Part shown: positions 37,132 through 46,795 of the stretch, piece by piece | Layout of the letters: each line of letters opens with the position of its first letter | Position numbering within the stretch: the first letter of the stretch is position 1 | Assembly: GCF_000187935.1 (NCBI RefSeq) | Contig: NZ_AEUT02000001.1 | Span: 248,001 to 312,000 of the forward strand | Length of the DNA: 64,000 nucleotides | Direction of reading: 5' to 3' | Origin: Streptococcus parauberis NCFD 2020 | GTDB lineage: Bacteria; Bacillota; Bacilli; Lactobacillales; Streptococcaceae | Made by a program: the position numbers and the translations under genes | The notes under the pieces: model-generated | Databases searched by the model: none | Told to the model about the DNA's origin: nothing | The model's input: only the letters and a program-made list of their open reading frames with translations

Positions 37132-37440
37132 AGTAAGAACATCCTCGTTTATTTTCCAAGTTATGAAGGGTTAATATGTTAAAGTATAACGATGTTAACT
37201 AAAAACTAACTTAAAGTTTAAATTAAGAAAATAGTTTTTAGCTCGTCATTTTTTAAAATATTAACGGACTAGGAATGTGTAATATTATTTTTAATGAGTT
37301 CTGTCATTCAGAAGTTTGTGTCGCAAATTTTATCGAGCACAAAAATCCCAAATTAAATTATATCAAAAAATAGGAGCTTGTGCTCACCATAAGTTCAAAT
37401 TTAGTATGAATTTTACTTATAATTTGTTATAATATAGACT
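37132..37440. other. Divergent intergenic region ltaS / methyltransferase
   Basis: 309 bases without a gene. It holds a possible minus-strand extended -10 for ltaS (TATAAT at 37362-37357 preceded by TGA), which would give a leader of about 220 nt. A second candidate is TATACT at 37188-37183. The arms GAGCACAA (37335-37342) and TTGTGCTC (37378-37385), with an adjacent GAGC/GCTC hairpin at 37374-37385, lie close to that promoter. The methyltransferase promoter is at its right end. Confidence 0.5.
37418..37433 (+). promoter_or_regulatory. Promoter of methyltransferase gene, start-codon proximal
   Basis: Two overlapping -10 candidates, TATAAT at 37418-37423 and TGT-TATAAT at 37425-37433. The second would start RNA at or next to the ATG at 37441. 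There is no purine-rich ribosome site between the -10 and the ATG. Confidence 0.6.
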
Positions 37441-38601
37441 ATGAACAAACTCTATATTAATTCTTTTGTTGAAAAGAAGTTATCATCTGGGGTTCAATTG
37501 CTTGATGAAAGGGACTTTGATCAACTCGATCAACTCGATCAACTAGTTAGCCTATTTGGTAAATCAAATAGGCAAATTGGAACTGCTTATCTTTCTAAAC
37601 AAAATAAAGGCATTGGTTGGTTTATTGGGAAAAATATAGATCAGTTAAGTATACCTTTCTTTGAAAAGTTGTTTAAAAAAGCTAAAGAAAAGCGGTCAAA
37701 CTATACTAAAACAGATAGGACAACTGCTTACCGTGTTTTTAATCAAGAAGGAGACCATTTTGGTGGCCTAACGATTGACATCTATGGCGACTATGCACTT
37801 TTTTCTTGGTACAATACTTTTGTGTTCAAGCACAAAAGTATGATAATTGATGCATTTAAAACTGTTTTCCCGGATATAAAAGGTGCCTATGAAAAAATTA
37901 GATTTAAAGGTTTAGACTTCGAATCTGCCCATTTGTTTGGTGAAGTTGCACCAGAAACTTTTATTGTTAAAGAAAACTCTGTCAATTATGCAGTATTTTT
38001 AAATGATGGATTAATGACAGGTATTTTTTTAGACCAACATGATGTCAGAAAAGCTTTAGCAAGTGGCCAGGCAAGTGGTAAAACTCTACTAAACATGTTT
38101 TCTTATACAGCAGCATTTTCCGTCGCAGCAGCTATTGGTGGCGCGAGAGAAACAACTTCTGTTGACTTAGCAAAACGCTCTCGTGAACTATCACAAGCCC
38201 ATTTTAAAGCAAACCAAATTGATACAAGTAACCATCATCTGATAGTGATGGATGTTTTTGACTATTTTAAATATGCTAAGCGTAAAGGCTTAAGTTTTGA
38301 TATAATAGTTATTGATCCACCCAGTTTTGCTAGAAATAAAAAACATACATTTTCCGTTTCTAAAGATTATCATAAGTTAATCGCTGAAGCATTGGAAATT
38401 TTAAAGCCCCAAGGACAGATTATTGCTTCTACAAATGCATCTAACCTAACTGTAGAACAATTTAAAAAACAGCTCCTTAAAGGGTTTGGAAATCGGAAAC
38501 CACAATCGATGAGTTTGCAACAATTACCCAAAGATTTTACAATAAACCAATCAGACGAAAGAAGTAATTATTTAAAGGTATTTACAATAAAGGTACGATA
38601 A
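37441..38601 (+). CDS. Class I SAM-dependent rRNA methyltransferase, RlmI-like
   Basis: 386 residues of the RlmI/RlmK family that makes 5-methylcytosine in 23S rRNA. The SAM-binding part has [20 protein letters not shown], and [14 protein letters not shown] (near 290) is the catalytic DPPS loop. An N-terminal RNA-binding portion precedes. Three in-frame 9-nt repeats encode DQLDQLDQL at residues 27-35. There is no ribosome site, and the promoter abuts the ATG, so the message may be leaderless. The stop overlaps the aroD start by one base. Confidence 0.85.
   Translation: MNKLYINSFVEKKLSSGVQLLDERDFDQLDQLDQLVSLFGKSNRQIGTAYLSKQNKGIGWFIGKNIDQLSIPFFEKLFKKAKEKRSNYTKTDRTTAYRVFNQEGDHFGGLTIDIYGDYALFSWYNTFVFKHKSMIIDAFKTVFPDIKGAYEKIRFKGLDFESAHLFGEVAPETFIVKENSVNYAVFLNDGLMTGIFLDQHDVRKALASGQASGKTLLNMFSYTAAFSVAAAIGGARETTSVDLAKRSRELSQAHFKANQIDTSNHHLIVMDVFDYFKYAKRKGLSFDIIVIDPPSFARNKKHTFSVSKDYHKLIAEALEILKPQGQIIASTNASNLTVEQFKKQLLKGFGNRKPQSMSLQQLPKDFTINQSDERSNYLKVFTIKVR
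37519..37545 (+). repeat. Three tandem 9-nt in-frame repeats
   Basis: GATCAACTC, GATCAACTC, GATCAACTA in succession encode DQL three times near the methyltransferase N-terminus. Gain or loss of units would keep the frame. Confidence 0.85.
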
Positions 38602-39281
38602 TGAAATTAGTAGCTCCGATAATGCCAAGTAGTTTTGAAGAGGCGCGTGAAATTGACGTCTCTAAATATGATGGTGTAGATTTAATTGAATGGCGAGCAG
38701 ATTATCTTCCTAAGGAAGATATTATGACTGTTGCACCAGCTATTTTTGAAAAATTTTCAGGACGTGAAATTATTTTCACTTTACGAACTAATCGTGAGGG
38801 GGGGAGAATTGAACTTGAAAATCAAGAATACATTGACTTAATTAAAGAAGTTAATGCTATTTATAATCCAGACTTTATTGACTTTGAGTATTTTTCACAC
38901 AAAGATGTCTTCAATCAATTGCTTGAATTTCCAAATTTAGTTTTGTCTTATCATAATTTTGAAGAAACGCCTGAGAATTTAATGGAATCATTTTCAGAAA
39001 TGACAAAATTGGCTCCACGGGTAGTAAAAATTGCTGTTATGCCGAAAAGTGAACAAGATGTTTTAGACTTAATGAACTACACTAGAGGATTTAAAGCATT
39101 AAATCCTGAACAAACCTTTGCAACAATGTCTATGGGTAAACTTGGAAGACTGTCCCGTTTATCAGGTGACGTCATTGGTTCATCTTGGACCTTTGTTTCA
39201 ATGGACCATGTCAGTGCTCCAGGTCAGGTTTCTTTAACAGATATGAAAAAAGTAAAAGCAATTTTAGAAGCCGATAATTAA
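38601..39281 (+). CDS. aroD: 3-dehydroquinate dehydratase, type I
   Basis: 226 residues; third step of the shikimate pathway to aromatic amino acids. LIEWRADYL near the N-terminus, the catalytic histidine in SYHNFEETP and the Schiff-base lysine in [11 protein letters not shown] mark the type I (Schiff-base) class. ATG overlaps the methyltransferase stop, suggesting coupling, and no separate ribosome site is strong. A hairpin terminator separates it from aroC. Confidence 0.96.
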   Translation: MKLVAPIMPSSFEEAREIDVSKYDGVDLIEWRADYLPKEDIMTVAPAIFEKFSGREIIFTLRTNREGGRIELENQEYIDLIKEVNAIYNPDFIDFEYFSHKDVFNQLLEFPNLVLSYHNFEETPENLMESFSEMTKLAPRVVKIAVMPKSEQDVLDLMNYTRGFKALNPEQTFATMSMGKLGRLSRLSGDVIGSSWTFVSMDHVSAPGQVSLTDMKKVKAILEADN

Positions 39282-39289
39282 TGAAAATG

Positions 39290-39326
39290 AGCATTATTCT
39301 AGTGAAAACTAAAATAGTGCTTTTTT
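39290..39326 (+). terminator. Terminator between aroD and aroC
   Basis: AGCATTATT (39290-39298) pairs with AATAGTGCT (39313-39321, one G.T), extended by TAGT/ACTA, then six T. Confidence 0.75.
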
Positions 39327-39341
39327 AATGAAAGGATAATA

Positions 39342-40508
39342 ATGCGATTTTTAACAGCAGGAGAATCACATGGTAGTCAATTAACTGCCATTATTGAAGG
39401 AGTACCGGCAGGATTAAATCTGAACGAAAATATCATTAATCAATCACTAAAACGTAGACAAGGTGGTTATGGCCGTGGTGCTCGCATGTCGATTGAAAAT
39501 GATAAAGTAATTATTTCATCAGGAGTTCGTCATGGACAAACGACAGGGGCACCTATTACATTGACTGTTATTAACAAAGATCACCAGAAGTGGCTCGATA
39601 TTATGGCGGTTCAAGAAGTAGACGGAAAGATAAAGTCTAAACGCCGAGTTAAGCATCCTCGACCAGGACACGCCGATTTGGTAGGTGGTATTAAATATGG
39701 CTTCGCAGATTTAAGAGATGCTTTAGAGAGGTCATCGGCTCGAGAAACGACGATGAGAGTTGCCGTTGGAGCTGTCGCAAAACAAATTCTCATAGAGTTA
39801 GATATTGCTATTTTAAACCACGTTCTTGTTTTTGGTGGCAAAGAGGTCCAAGTTCCTCTTAACTTAACTTTTTCTGATTTACATAAAGCTGCTTTGGAAT
39901 CTGACTTGTCAATTACCAATAAAGCTCAGGATAATGAAATTAGAGATTATATAGATCAAGTCAAAAAAGAAGGCAACACCATTGGTGGCGTAGTTGAGAC
40001 CATTGTAAGAGGTGTTCCAGCTGGTCTAGGTTCTTATGTTCATTGGGATAAAAAGTTAGATGGGAAAATGGCACAAGCAGTTCTATCTATCAATGCATTT
40101 AAAGGTGTTGAGTTTGGGATGGGATTTGAGATGGCCTATTTAAAAGGGTCAGAAGTGATGGACCCCATTCAATGGTCTATGGAAGAAGGTTATAGCCGTC
40201 AGTCAAACCATCTAGGTGGATTTGAGGGAGGGGTAACTAATGGAGAAGATTTAATCATCAAAGGTGTGATGAAGCCAATTCCAACTTTGTACAAGCCTCT
40301 AATGTCCGTCGATATAGATACCCATGAACCGTATAAAGCAACGGTTGAACGCTCAGATCCAACAGCTTTACCGGCTGCTGGAGTGGTAATGGAACATGTT
40401 GTGGCTACTGTCTTAGCAAATGAACTATTGGAAAAATTTTCATCTGATACGATGACTGAGTTAAAAAAAGCTTTTGCTGATTACAAAGCTTATGTTGACA
40501 GTTATTAG
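39342..40508 (+). CDS. aroC: Chorismate synthase
   Basis: 388 residues; makes chorismate from EPSP using reduced FMN. Signature blocks are [30 protein letters not shown] and [15 protein letters not shown], with the C-terminal [19 protein letters not shown]. Complete. An AAAGGA site precedes the ATG. It comes 60 nt after aroD, behind a terminator, so it may depend on read-through or a weak promoter not recognised. Confidence 0.97.
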   Translation: MRFLTAGESHGSQLTAIIEGVPAGLNLNENIINQSLKRRQGGYGRGARMSIENDKVIISSGVRHGQTTGAPITLTVINKDHQKWLDIMAVQEVDGKIKSKRRVKHPRPGHADLVGGIKYGFADLRDALERSSARETTMRVAVGAVAKQILIELDIAILNHVLVFGGKEVQVPLNLTFSDLHKAALESDLSITNKAQDNEIRDYIDQVKKEGNTIGGVVETIVRGVPAGLGSYVHWDKKLDGKMAQAVLSINAFKGVEFGMGFEMAYLKGSEVMDPIQWSMEEGYSRQSNHLGGFEGGVTNGEDLIIKGVMKPIPTLYKPLMSVDIDTHEPYKATVERSDPTALPAAGVVMEHVVATVLANELLEKFSSDTMTELKKAFADYKAYVDSY

Positions 40509-40538
40509 GCGACAGATGTAATTATCTTATGATATGAT
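40509..40538 (+). promoter_or_regulatory. Promoter of ylbF-like gene
   Basis: GCGACA (40509-40514), 18-nt spacer, TGA-TATGAT (40530-40538). Confidence 0.5.
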
Positions 40539-40568
40539 ATGAACATAAAAGATCAAAGGAGAAATCTT

Positions 40569-40907
40569 ATGTCACAAGAAATTTATGACTATGCCAATAA
40601 AATTGAAAGAGCTTTAAGAGCTCTTCCTGAGTATAAAAAAGTAGAATCTGCTAAAGATGAAATAAAAGCAGATGAACAAGCCAATCAATTGTTTGATGAA
40701 TTTGTTGGAATGCAAGAAAAAATTCAAAATATGATGCAAACTGGACAAATGCCAAGTCCAGAAGAACAAGCTGAAATCCAAGGTTTAAGTCAAAAAATTG
40801 AAGCAAATGACTTATTAAAAGCATACTTTGATGCACAACAAGCATTATCAGTTTATGTAACTGATTTGGAGCGCATCATCTTTACACCACTTAAAGATTT
40901 ACTTTAA
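40569..40907 (+). CDS. YlbF/YmcA family protein (UPF0342)
   Basis: 112-residue helical cytosolic protein, [20 protein letters not shown] followed by [20 protein letters not shown]. The family includes Bacillus YlbF/YmcA, which form a complex affecting RNase Y activity; the streptococcal UPF0342 members have no proven role. I start at ATG 40569 because AAAGGAGA lies 7 nt upstream and the N-terminus matches relatives; an upstream in-frame ATG at 40539 falls in the promoter. Monocistronic. Confidence 0.88.
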   Translation: MSQEIYDYANKIERALRALPEYKKVESAKDEIKADEQANQLFDEFVGMQEKIQNMMQTGQMPSPEEQAEIQGLSQKIEANDLLKAYFDAQQALSVYVTDLERIIFTPLKDLL

Positions 40908-40914
40908 TACTCTT

Positions 40915-40948
40915 AAAAACTTAGATTGTTTTCAATCTAAGTTTTTTT
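40915..40948 (+). terminator. Terminator after ylbF-like gene
   Basis: AAAAACTTAGATTG (40915-40928), loop TTTT, CAATCTAAGTTTTT, and T run. Perfect stem. Confidence 0.92.
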
Positions 40949-40962
40949 GTCGATTTTATTTC

Positions 40963-40991
40963 TTGAGGCCAGTTTTTAAATGTGTTACATT
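40963..40991 (+). promoter_or_regulatory. gor promoter
   Basis: TTGAGG (40963-40968), 17-nt spacer, extended -10 TGT-TACATT (40983-40991). Confidence 0.55.
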
Positions 40992-41018
40992 ATTATCAGA
41001 AAGTATGAAGGTAAATGT

Positions 41019-42371
41019 ATGAAAAAATATGATTATATAGTAATTGGGGGCGGAAGTGCAGGCATTGCTTCTGCTAATCGTGCAGCTATTTATGGTGCTA
41101 AAGTATTGCTAATTGAAGCTTCAGAGATTGGGGGAACCTGTGTAAATCTTGGATGTGTACCTAAAAAAGTGATGTGGTATGGTGCTCAAGTGGCAGAAAC
41201 AATCCAAACCTATGCTAAAGATTATGGTTATACTTTAGAAAATGTTGACTTCAATTTTGCAACATTAAAAGCTAATAGACAAGCCTATATTGATCGTATC
41301 CATCAGTCCTATCAAAGAGGATTTGAATCAAACGGAGTGGAACGTATCAATGCCTATGCTAGTTTCATTGACGCCCATACTATAACAGCAGGAGATGAAA
41401 CCTATACTGCTCCGCATATTCTGATTGCAACTGGTGGACATCCGGTTATTCCTCAAGACGTTCCTGGAGCAGAATTAGGAATTACTTCTGATGGTTTTTT
41501 TGCTTTGGATGATATTCCTAAACGGACAGCTGTTATTGGTGCAGGCTATATTGCTGTAGAAATTGCAGGTGTCTTAAATGCTCTAGGGTCACAAACTCAT
41601 TTACTTGTTCGACATGATCGTCCACTAAGAAGCTTTGATAAAGATATCGTTGCAAGTTTAATTGATGAAATGGCAAATACGCAGATCCAACTCCATACAC
41701 AGACGCAAGTACAAAGTTTGCAAAAACAAGAAGATAATTCAATTTTATTGACTAAAAATGATGGTAGCCAGTTGGAAGTTGATCGGGTTATTTGGGCAAT
41801 AGGGCGTCAATCAAATGTTACAGGATTTGGCTTGGAAAATACAGGTGTCGAACTAGATGAGCAAAACTACATTAAAACTGATGAATATGAAAATACAAGT
41901 GTTCAAGGGATTTATGCAGTAGGTGATATCAATGGTAAGCTTGCACTTACTCCGGTTGCAGTTGCTGCCGGTAGAAGACTCTCTGAACGTCTATTCAATG
42001 ACAAACCAAATGAAAAGTTAGACTATACCAATGTTCCGACAGTTATTTTTAGCCATCCAGCAATTGGTTCAGTAGGCATGACAGAAGAAGAGGCAATAGA
42101 AGTTTTTGGTGAAGACGATATCAAGGTTTATCAATCTTCATTTACTTCAATGTACACTGCCGTAACGGACCATCGCCAGGTGTGCAAAATGAAGTTAGTT
42201 ACTCAAGGGGAAAATCAAAAAATTGTTGGGCTTCATGGTATCGGCTATGGAGTTGATGAAATGATTCAAGGATTTGCAGTTGCAATCAAGATGGGGGCGA
42301 CAAAGGCAGATTTTGACAACACAGTAGCAATTCACCCAACTGGTGCAGAAGAATTTGTGACAATGAGATAA
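41019..42371 (+). CDS. gor: Glutathione-disulfide reductase
   Basis: 450-residue FAD- and NADPH-dependent disulfide reductase that regenerates glutathione. FAD-binding [14 protein letters not shown], redox cysteines in [17 protein letters not shown]-binding [13 protein letters not shown], and the C-terminal dimer-interface HPTGAEEF with the catalytic His-Glu pair are intact. The start at 41019 ([12 protein letters not shown]) follows AAGG and matches the family; the longer frame from 40980 lies over the promoter. Monocistronic. Confidence 0.95.
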   Translation: MKKYDYIVIGGGSAGIASANRAAIYGAKVLLIEASEIGGTCVNLGCVPKKVMWYGAQVAETIQTYAKDYGYTLENVDFNFATLKANRQAYIDRIHQSYQRGFESNGVERINAYASFIDAHTITAGDETYTAPHILIATGGHPVIPQDVPGAELGITSDGFFALDDIPKRTAVIGAGYIAVEIAGVLNALGSQTHLLVRHDRPLRSFDKDIVASLIDEMANTQIQLHTQTQVQSLQKQEDNSILLTKNDGSQLEVDRVIWAIGRQSNVTGFGLENTGVELDEQNYIKTDEYENTSVQGIYAVGDINGKLALTPVAVAAGRRLSERLFNDKPNEKLDYTNVPTVIFSHPAIGSVGMTEEEAIEVFGEDDIKVYQSSFTSMYTAVTDHRQVCKMKLVTQGENQKIVGLHGIGYGVDEMIQGFAVAIKMGATKADFDNTVAIHPTGAEEFVTMR

Positions 42372-42404
42372 ATAAAAGCTCTCCATCAGGAGAGCTTTTA
42401 TTTA
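42371..42404. terminator. Bidirectional terminator gor / folC
   Basis: 14-bp perfect stem AATAAAAGCTCTCC (42371-42384) and GGAGAGCTTTTATT (42389-42402), loop ATCA. A/T-rich flanks serve both convergent genes. Confidence 0.9.
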
Positions 42405-43645
42405 ATATTTGAATGAATGTAATCCCTTACCTCTGAAATAAAGTAGAGCGAGCCAGTAACGACATATAAATCATCACTTGATTTACTGGATTCAATCCAA
42501 TTTCTAAAATCACTAATTCTTGGAAACTGATCAGGATAGTTTTCCAATTGTTCAGCTTCGAAAAAATTAAAAGTTGTCACTATAACATCAAATTCGCTTA
42601 AAATTTCAAGAAGCTCGCGGAGTGGCTTACGACGAAGGCCAGCAAAAAGAATATGAATTTTGCTGTCATCGAAATTTGTAACTAGCAAATCCTTCAGTTT
42701 TGTTACCGAGTCAGGATTATGTGCGCCATCCAACATCAGGTTTGAAGTTACAAATTCCGTCCGACCAGGCCACCTAACATCAGCCAAAGCTTGAGGGAAT
42801 GCCTGTGGATTTAATTTCGGAAATTCTTTTTGCAATAGCAAAGCTGTCATGATTGCTAGACTTGCATTTTCCTGTTGGTGTTTGCCAAGAAGCTGTAGCT
42901 TTACACGCTCGATCGATTGATTCTGCCAGTGGAAATCAAATGTCTCTCTGTTAGAATTTATGGAAAAAGCTGTGCCTAAGGAGTACACGGTGCTCTGGTT
43001 TTTGTGAGCTTGTTCCTCAAACACTTTTGCTGCGCTGGATTCCAATTTCCCTAAAATCAAGAACTCATGCCCCTTTAAGACACCCGCTTTATGTTGGGCA
43101 ATGCTTGACAAAGTTTGTCCCAATTTTTCTTGGTGATCAAGGCTAATTGAGGGACAGACAACAGCTAGGGCTTGAAAAACATTTGTCGCATCATTTTTTC
43201 CACCAATGCCGGCTTCTATGATGGCTAGATCAACCGGATTAACTTCTGCAAAATAAATGAACATCAGTAAGGTTACAATTTCAAATTCAGTTGGACGATC
43301 CCATTTGGTTTCTAATGGGAGACCTTGAATATGCGGTTTTAAAATTAAAACGCATTGGATTAAATCTTGGTCTGATATATCTTGTCCATTAATGGCAATC
43401 CGTTCATTAAATCGGGTAATAAAAGGTGATGTAAAACTACCAGTCTTGTAACCTGCTTGAGAAAAGATGGTGCGTAGATAGGCAGTTACGGATCCTTTGC
43501 CATTCGTTCCAACAACATGGATAGCTGGAAATTTTTTTTGTGGGTTATGCAGTTGATTTAGCAACCAGTTCATCAGTTCTAAATCAACCTTTCGACCAAA
43601 TGCTTTAAAACTATGTATCCAATTGAGTGCTTCTTGAATAGTCAT
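42398..43645 (-). CDS. folC: Folylpolyglutamate synthase / dihydrofolate synthase
   Basis: 415-residue Mur-ligase-like enzyme that adds glutamate to folates (and possibly to dihydropteroate). P-loop VVGTNGKGSVTAYLR, GSFTSPFITRFNERI, and IIEAGIGGKNDATN are visible, with GRTEFVTSNLMLDGAHNPDS in the second half. I start at ATG 43645, which has AAGGAAATAAAG upstream; the frame can be read 11 residues further but without a site. The catalytic half is complete. Confidence 0.94.
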   Translation of the reverse strand: MTIQEALNWIHSFKAFGRKVDLELMNWLLNQLHNPQKKFPAIHVVGTNGKGSVTAYLRTIFSQAGYKTGSFTSPFITRFNERIAINGQDISDQDLIQCVLILKPHIQGLPLETKWDRPTEFEIVTLLMFIYFAEVNPVDLAIIEAGIGGKNDATNVFQALAVVCPSISLDHQEKLGQTLSSIAQHKAGVLKGHEFLILGKLESSAAKVFEEQAHKNQSTVYSLGTAFSINSNRETFDFHWQNQSIERVKLQLLGKHQQENASLAIMTALLLQKEFPKLNPQAFPQALADVRWPGRTEFVTSNLMLDGAHNPDSVTKLKDLLVTNFDDSKIHILFAGLRRKPLRELLEILSEFDVIVTTFNFFEAEQLENYPDQFPRISDFRNWIESSKSSDDLYVVTGSLYFISEVRDYIHSNIK

Positions 43646-43670
43646 CTTTATTTCCTTATATTTGGTAAAA

Positions 43671-43705
43671 TTTGACAAAAATCAAGCCTGAGTATTCACT
43701 CAGAC
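43671..43705 (-). terminator. Terminator between Ser/Thr-rich protein gene and folC
   Basis: On the minus strand GTCTGAGT (43705-43698) pairs with ACTCAGGC (43693-43686, one G.T), followed by TTGATTTTTG. Confidence 0.6.
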
Positions 43706-43712
43706 TTTCGAT

Positions 43713-44132
43713 TTATTGTGTATTTGTGCTTGTTGTGGTATCACTTGGAACGGTTTCTTGACTAGATGATGATGACTGATTACTATCAGGATTATTAGTT
43801 GTAGTAGTTGTGGACGTATCAGTTTCGATTGAACTACTTGGAAGACTTGAACTTTGATCAGTTGATTCTTGACTATTGTCTGATTGCTTGCTTGACTCTT
43901 TTTCAATAATTTTAACAATAGTTGAACTTGAATGATCTGCAGAATTATCTTTATTGTTTGCATCCTCAGGGTGAAGGGTACGCATAATCGTAATGGTTGC
44001 GACTATAATGGATAAAATCCCCCCGACTAAGGCAATTGTCTTTTGCAGTGCTGACAAGCCAGTTACGATGTGTTTTGCTGGGACCGATTTTTTGTTTGGT
44101 GTTTTAGCTTTACGTGAATAATTTGATGACAT
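43713..44132 (-). CDS. Single-pass membrane protein with Ser/Thr-rich tail, function unknown
   Basis: 139 residues. A basic cytosolic N-terminus (SRKAKTPNKKSVPAKH), one membrane helix at about 31-52 (TIALVGGILSIIVATITIM), and an external tail made mainly of Ser, Thr, Asn, Asp and Gln. There is no signal cleavage site, LPxTG motif or known domain. Similar small proteins lie next to folC in other streptococci. The tail composition suggests an extended wall-spanning or glycosylated stalk. Ribosome site AAGGAGTAAGC. The coding evidence is the good start site, a full frame and plausible membrane topology. Confidence 0.75.
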   Translation of the reverse strand: MSSNYSRKAKTPNKKSVPAKHIVTGLSALQKTIALVGGILSIIVATITIMRTLHPEDANNKDNSADHSSSTIVKIIEKESSKQSDNSQESTDQSSSLPSSSIETDTSTTTTTNNPDSNQSSSSSQETVPSDTTTSTNTQ

Positions 44133-44294
44133 GCTTACTCCTTATATATAAGTATTCCTTATTTCATTCTTACAATTAACTTTTGAATAAAAAGTTCACT
44201 TAATAGTATATGCTTCAAAAAAAACTTAGTCAACCATTTACCTTACCTTTTAGCTACAAATTGGTGCCGATAATTTTTCTTAAAAATTATGCTT

Positions 44295-44323
44295 CTGGCA
44301 TTTCAATTAATTTGTGATAAAAT
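44295..44323 (+). promoter_or_regulatory. nifS-thiI promoter
   Basis: CTGGCA (44295-44300), 17-nt spacer, extended -10 TGA-TAAAAT (44315-44323). A hairpin ATAATTTTT / AAAAATTAT (44270-44290) lies just upstream. Confidence 0.55.
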
Positions 44324-44353
44324 AGAGTGATTGATTATAATAGGAAGTGACAA

Positions 44354-45496
44354 ATGATATATTTTGATAATGCTGCAACTACAATGCCTGACCCTCAAGC
44401 TTTGAGAACCTATCAGGAAGTTGCCAGTAAAATTTATGGTAATCCCTCTAGCTTGCATAAACTAGGAACAAATGCTAGTCGTATTTTGCAAGCCTCACGT
44501 AAACAAATAGCTGATCTTTTAGGATGTAATGAGCAAGAAATCATCTTTACTTCAGGGGGTACAGAAAGTGATAACTGGGCCCTTAAAGGTTTAGCCTTTG
44601 AAAAAGCAAGTTATGGCAAACATATAATTGTTTCTGATATTGAACACCCTGCGGTTAAAGAAAGTGCCAAATGGTTGGAAAGCCAAGGTTTTTCAATTTC
44701 ATTTGCACCGGTCACTAAGGATGGATTTGTTGATGTAGAGAAACTAGCGAATTTAATTCAACCTGATACAATCCTTGTTTCGGTTATGGGGGTTAATAAC
44801 GAAATTGGTTCTATTCAACCCATTAAAGCTATTTCAGAACTTTTATCTGATAAGCCAGGCATTGCCTTTCACGTTGATGCTGTTCAGGCAATCGGTAAAA
44901 TTCCAACTTCAGAATTTTTAACAGACCGTGTCGATTTTGCATCTTTTTCGGGACATAAGTTTCATGCTGTTCGAGGCATTGGCTTCCTCTATATGAAGAC
45001 CGGCAAACGACTTACTCCCTTATTAAATGGTGGTGGACAAGAAAAAGGTCAACGCTCGACAACTGAAAATCTACCAGCTATTGCTAGTATGGCTAGGGCT
45101 TTACGTCTTTTAAATGAACGTGAAGAAAGTGCTTTGAAAAAGATATCAGTTATGAAGCAAGTCTTATTTGAAGCCTTATCAATGTATAAGGATGTAACTG
45201 TTTTTTCAGGTATAGAAGGCTTCGCACCGAACATCCTGACTTTTGGGATTAAAGGAGTACGAGGAGAAGTTTTGGTCCATGCTTTTGAAAGTCATGAGAT
45301 TTATATTTCTACTACTAGTGCCTGTTCATCTAAGGCCGGCAAACCAGCAGGAACGTTACTTGCTATGGGAGTGCCTTTGCAAGATGCTCAGACAGCCGTT
45401 CGAATTAGTTTAGATGACGATAACGATATGGGACAAGTTGAACAATTCTTAACAATCTTTAAGCAGATTTATGATAAAACACAGAAAGTAAGATAA
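44354..45496 (+). CDS. Cysteine desulfurase (NifS/IscS type)
   Basis: 380-residue PLP enzyme that takes sulfur from cysteine. [30 protein letters not shown], the PLP lysine in [11 protein letters not shown] and the active cysteine in [10 protein letters not shown] are visible; the long active-site loop puts it in the NifS/IscS class. It ends 1 nt before thiI, so its sulfur most likely goes to ThiI for 4-thiouridine in tRNA. Ribosome site AGGAAG. Confidence 0.94.
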   Translation: MIYFDNAATTMPDPQALRTYQEVASKIYGNPSSLHKLGTNASRILQASRKQIADLLGCNEQEIIFTSGGTESDNWALKGLAFEKASYGKHIIVSDIEHPAVKESAKWLESQGFSISFAPVTKDGFVDVEKLANLIQPDTILVSVMGVNNEIGSIQPIKAISELLSDKPGIAFHVDAVQAIGKIPTSEFLTDRVDFASFSGHKFHAVRGIGFLYMKTGKRLTPLLNGGGQEKGQRSTTENLPAIASMARALRLLNEREESALKKISVMKQVLFEALSMYKDVTVFSGIEGFAPNILTFGIKGVRGEVLVHAFESHEIYISTTSACSSKAGKPAGTLLAMGVPLQDAQTAVRISLDDDNDMGQVEQFLTIFKQIYDKTQKVR

Positions 45497-45497
45497 A

Positions 45498-46712
45498 ATG
45501 CAATACTCAGAAATTATGGTTAGACACGGTGAGTTGTCTACTAAAGGAAAAAATCGCATGCGCTTTATTAATAAATTAAAGCGCAATATACAAGATGTTC
45601 TTTCAATCTATCCAGAGATTAAAGTCCATTCTGACAGAGATAGAACTCATGTCTTCTTAAATGGCACCCCCTATGAACCAGTGATTGAAGCTTTGAAATT
45701 AGTTTTTGGTATTCAAGGTCTATCTCCAGTGTATAAAGTAGAAAAAAGTGTACCTGTTTTGGTTGAAACCGTTCAGCAAATTATGACAGGCCTCTACTTT
45801 GAAGAAATGACATTTAAAATTTCTGGGAAGCGCAGCGATCACAATTTTGAATTAGACAGTACTGAATTAAATCGCATACTTGGTGGAGCTGTTTTTGAAG
45901 TTTTACCTAATATTAAAGCCCAAATGAAAAAACCGGATGTTAATTTAAAAGTTGAAATCCGAGATGAAGCAGCATATATCTCATATGAAGATATTAAAGG
46001 TGCTGGCGGATTACCTGTTGGAACTTCTGGTAAAGGGATGTTAATGCTATCCGGTGGGATTGATTCACCAGTTGCAGGCTACTTAGCATTGAAACGTGGT
46101 GTAGAAATTGAAGCTGTTCATTTTGCTAGTCCACCTTATACAAGTCCAGGTGCTTTGAAGAAAGCGCAAGAATTGACACGTCGTTTGGTTAGATTTGGTG
46201 GAAATATTCAATTTATCGAGGTTCCATTTACTGAAATTCAAGAGGAAATTAAGGATAAAGCTCCGGAAGCCTACTTAATGACATTAACTCGTCGTTTCAT
46301 GATGCGTATTACTGATGCTATTCGTGAAAGTCGTAGTGGTTTAGTAATTATTAATGGAGAAAGTTTAGGTCAAGTAGCTAGTCAAACTTTGGAAAGTATG
46401 CAAGCAATAAATGCCGTAACTACAACACCGGTAATTCGTCCTGTTGTCACTATGGATAAATTAGAAATCATCGATATAGCTCAAGCTATTGATACCTTTG
46501 ATATTTCAATTCAACCATTTGAAGATTGTTGTACAATTTTTGCACCTGACCGTCCTAAGACAAATCCGAAATTGAAGAATGTTGAAAAATATGAAGAACG
46601 CTTTGACATCGAAGGATTAGTGGCGCGTGCAGTAGCCGGTATAATTGTTTCTGAAATTGGTCCAGAGCAAACAAGTGATGATATGACAGATCTAATCGAC
46701 TCAATTTTATAA
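45498..46712 (+). CDS. thiI: tRNA 4-thiouridine synthase ThiI
   Basis: 404 residues: an N-terminal ferredoxin-like and THUMP RNA-binding part (to about 165), then the PP-loop ATPase with [19 protein letters not shown]. The C-terminal rhodanese domain of E. coli ThiI is absent, which is usual in Firmicutes, where sulfur is handed over directly by the partner NifS-type enzyme. It modifies U8 of tRNAs and may also serve thiamine synthesis. Coupled to the desulfurase gene. Confidence 0.96.
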   Translation: MQYSEIMVRHGELSTKGKNRMRFINKLKRNIQDVLSIYPEIKVHSDRDRTHVFLNGTPYEPVIEALKLVFGIQGLSPVYKVEKSVPVLVETVQQIMTGLYFEEMTFKISGKRSDHNFELDSTELNRILGGAVFEVLPNIKAQMKKPDVNLKVEIRDEAAYISYEDIKGAGGLPVGTSGKGMLMLSGGIDSPVAGYLALKRGVEIEAVHFASPPYTSPGALKKAQELTRRLVRFGGNIQFIEVPFTEIQEEIKDKAPEAYLMTLTRRFMMRITDAIRESRSGLVIINGESLGQVASQTLESMQAINAVTTTPVIRPVVTMDKLEIIDIAQAIDTFDISIQPFEDCCTIFAPDRPKTNPKLKNVEKYEERFDIEGLVARAVAGIIVSEIGPEQTSDDMTDLIDSIL

Positions 46713-46741
46713 AAAGAATCCAACTGTTTGGATTCTTTTTT
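46711..46741 (+). terminator. nifS-thiI terminator
   Basis: AAAAAGAATCCAA (46711-46723) with TTGGATTCTTTTT (46728-46740), T-rich continuation. Confidence 0.9.
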
Positions 46742-46764
46742 CTATATTAAAGGGCTTTCAAATA

Positions 46765-46773
46765 TGATATACT
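46765..46773 (+). promoter_or_regulatory. capA-like gene promoter
   Basis: Extended -10 TGA-TATACT (46765-46773), 23 nt before the start; the -35 is poor. Confidence 0.5.
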
Positions 46774-46795
46774 AAGGGGAAGAAGGGGTGATGTT

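Noticed and set aside
43700..43963. Open minus-strand frame of 87 codons overlapping the Ser/Thr-rich protein gene
   Set aside because: Gln/Ile/Leu-rich out-of-frame reading of the repetitive codons of the real gene; no ribosome site.
44270..44290. Hairpin ATAATTTTT / AAAAATTAT upstream of nifS
   Set aside because: Perfect but entirely AT; no T run or paired gene end, likely chance in an AT-rich gap.
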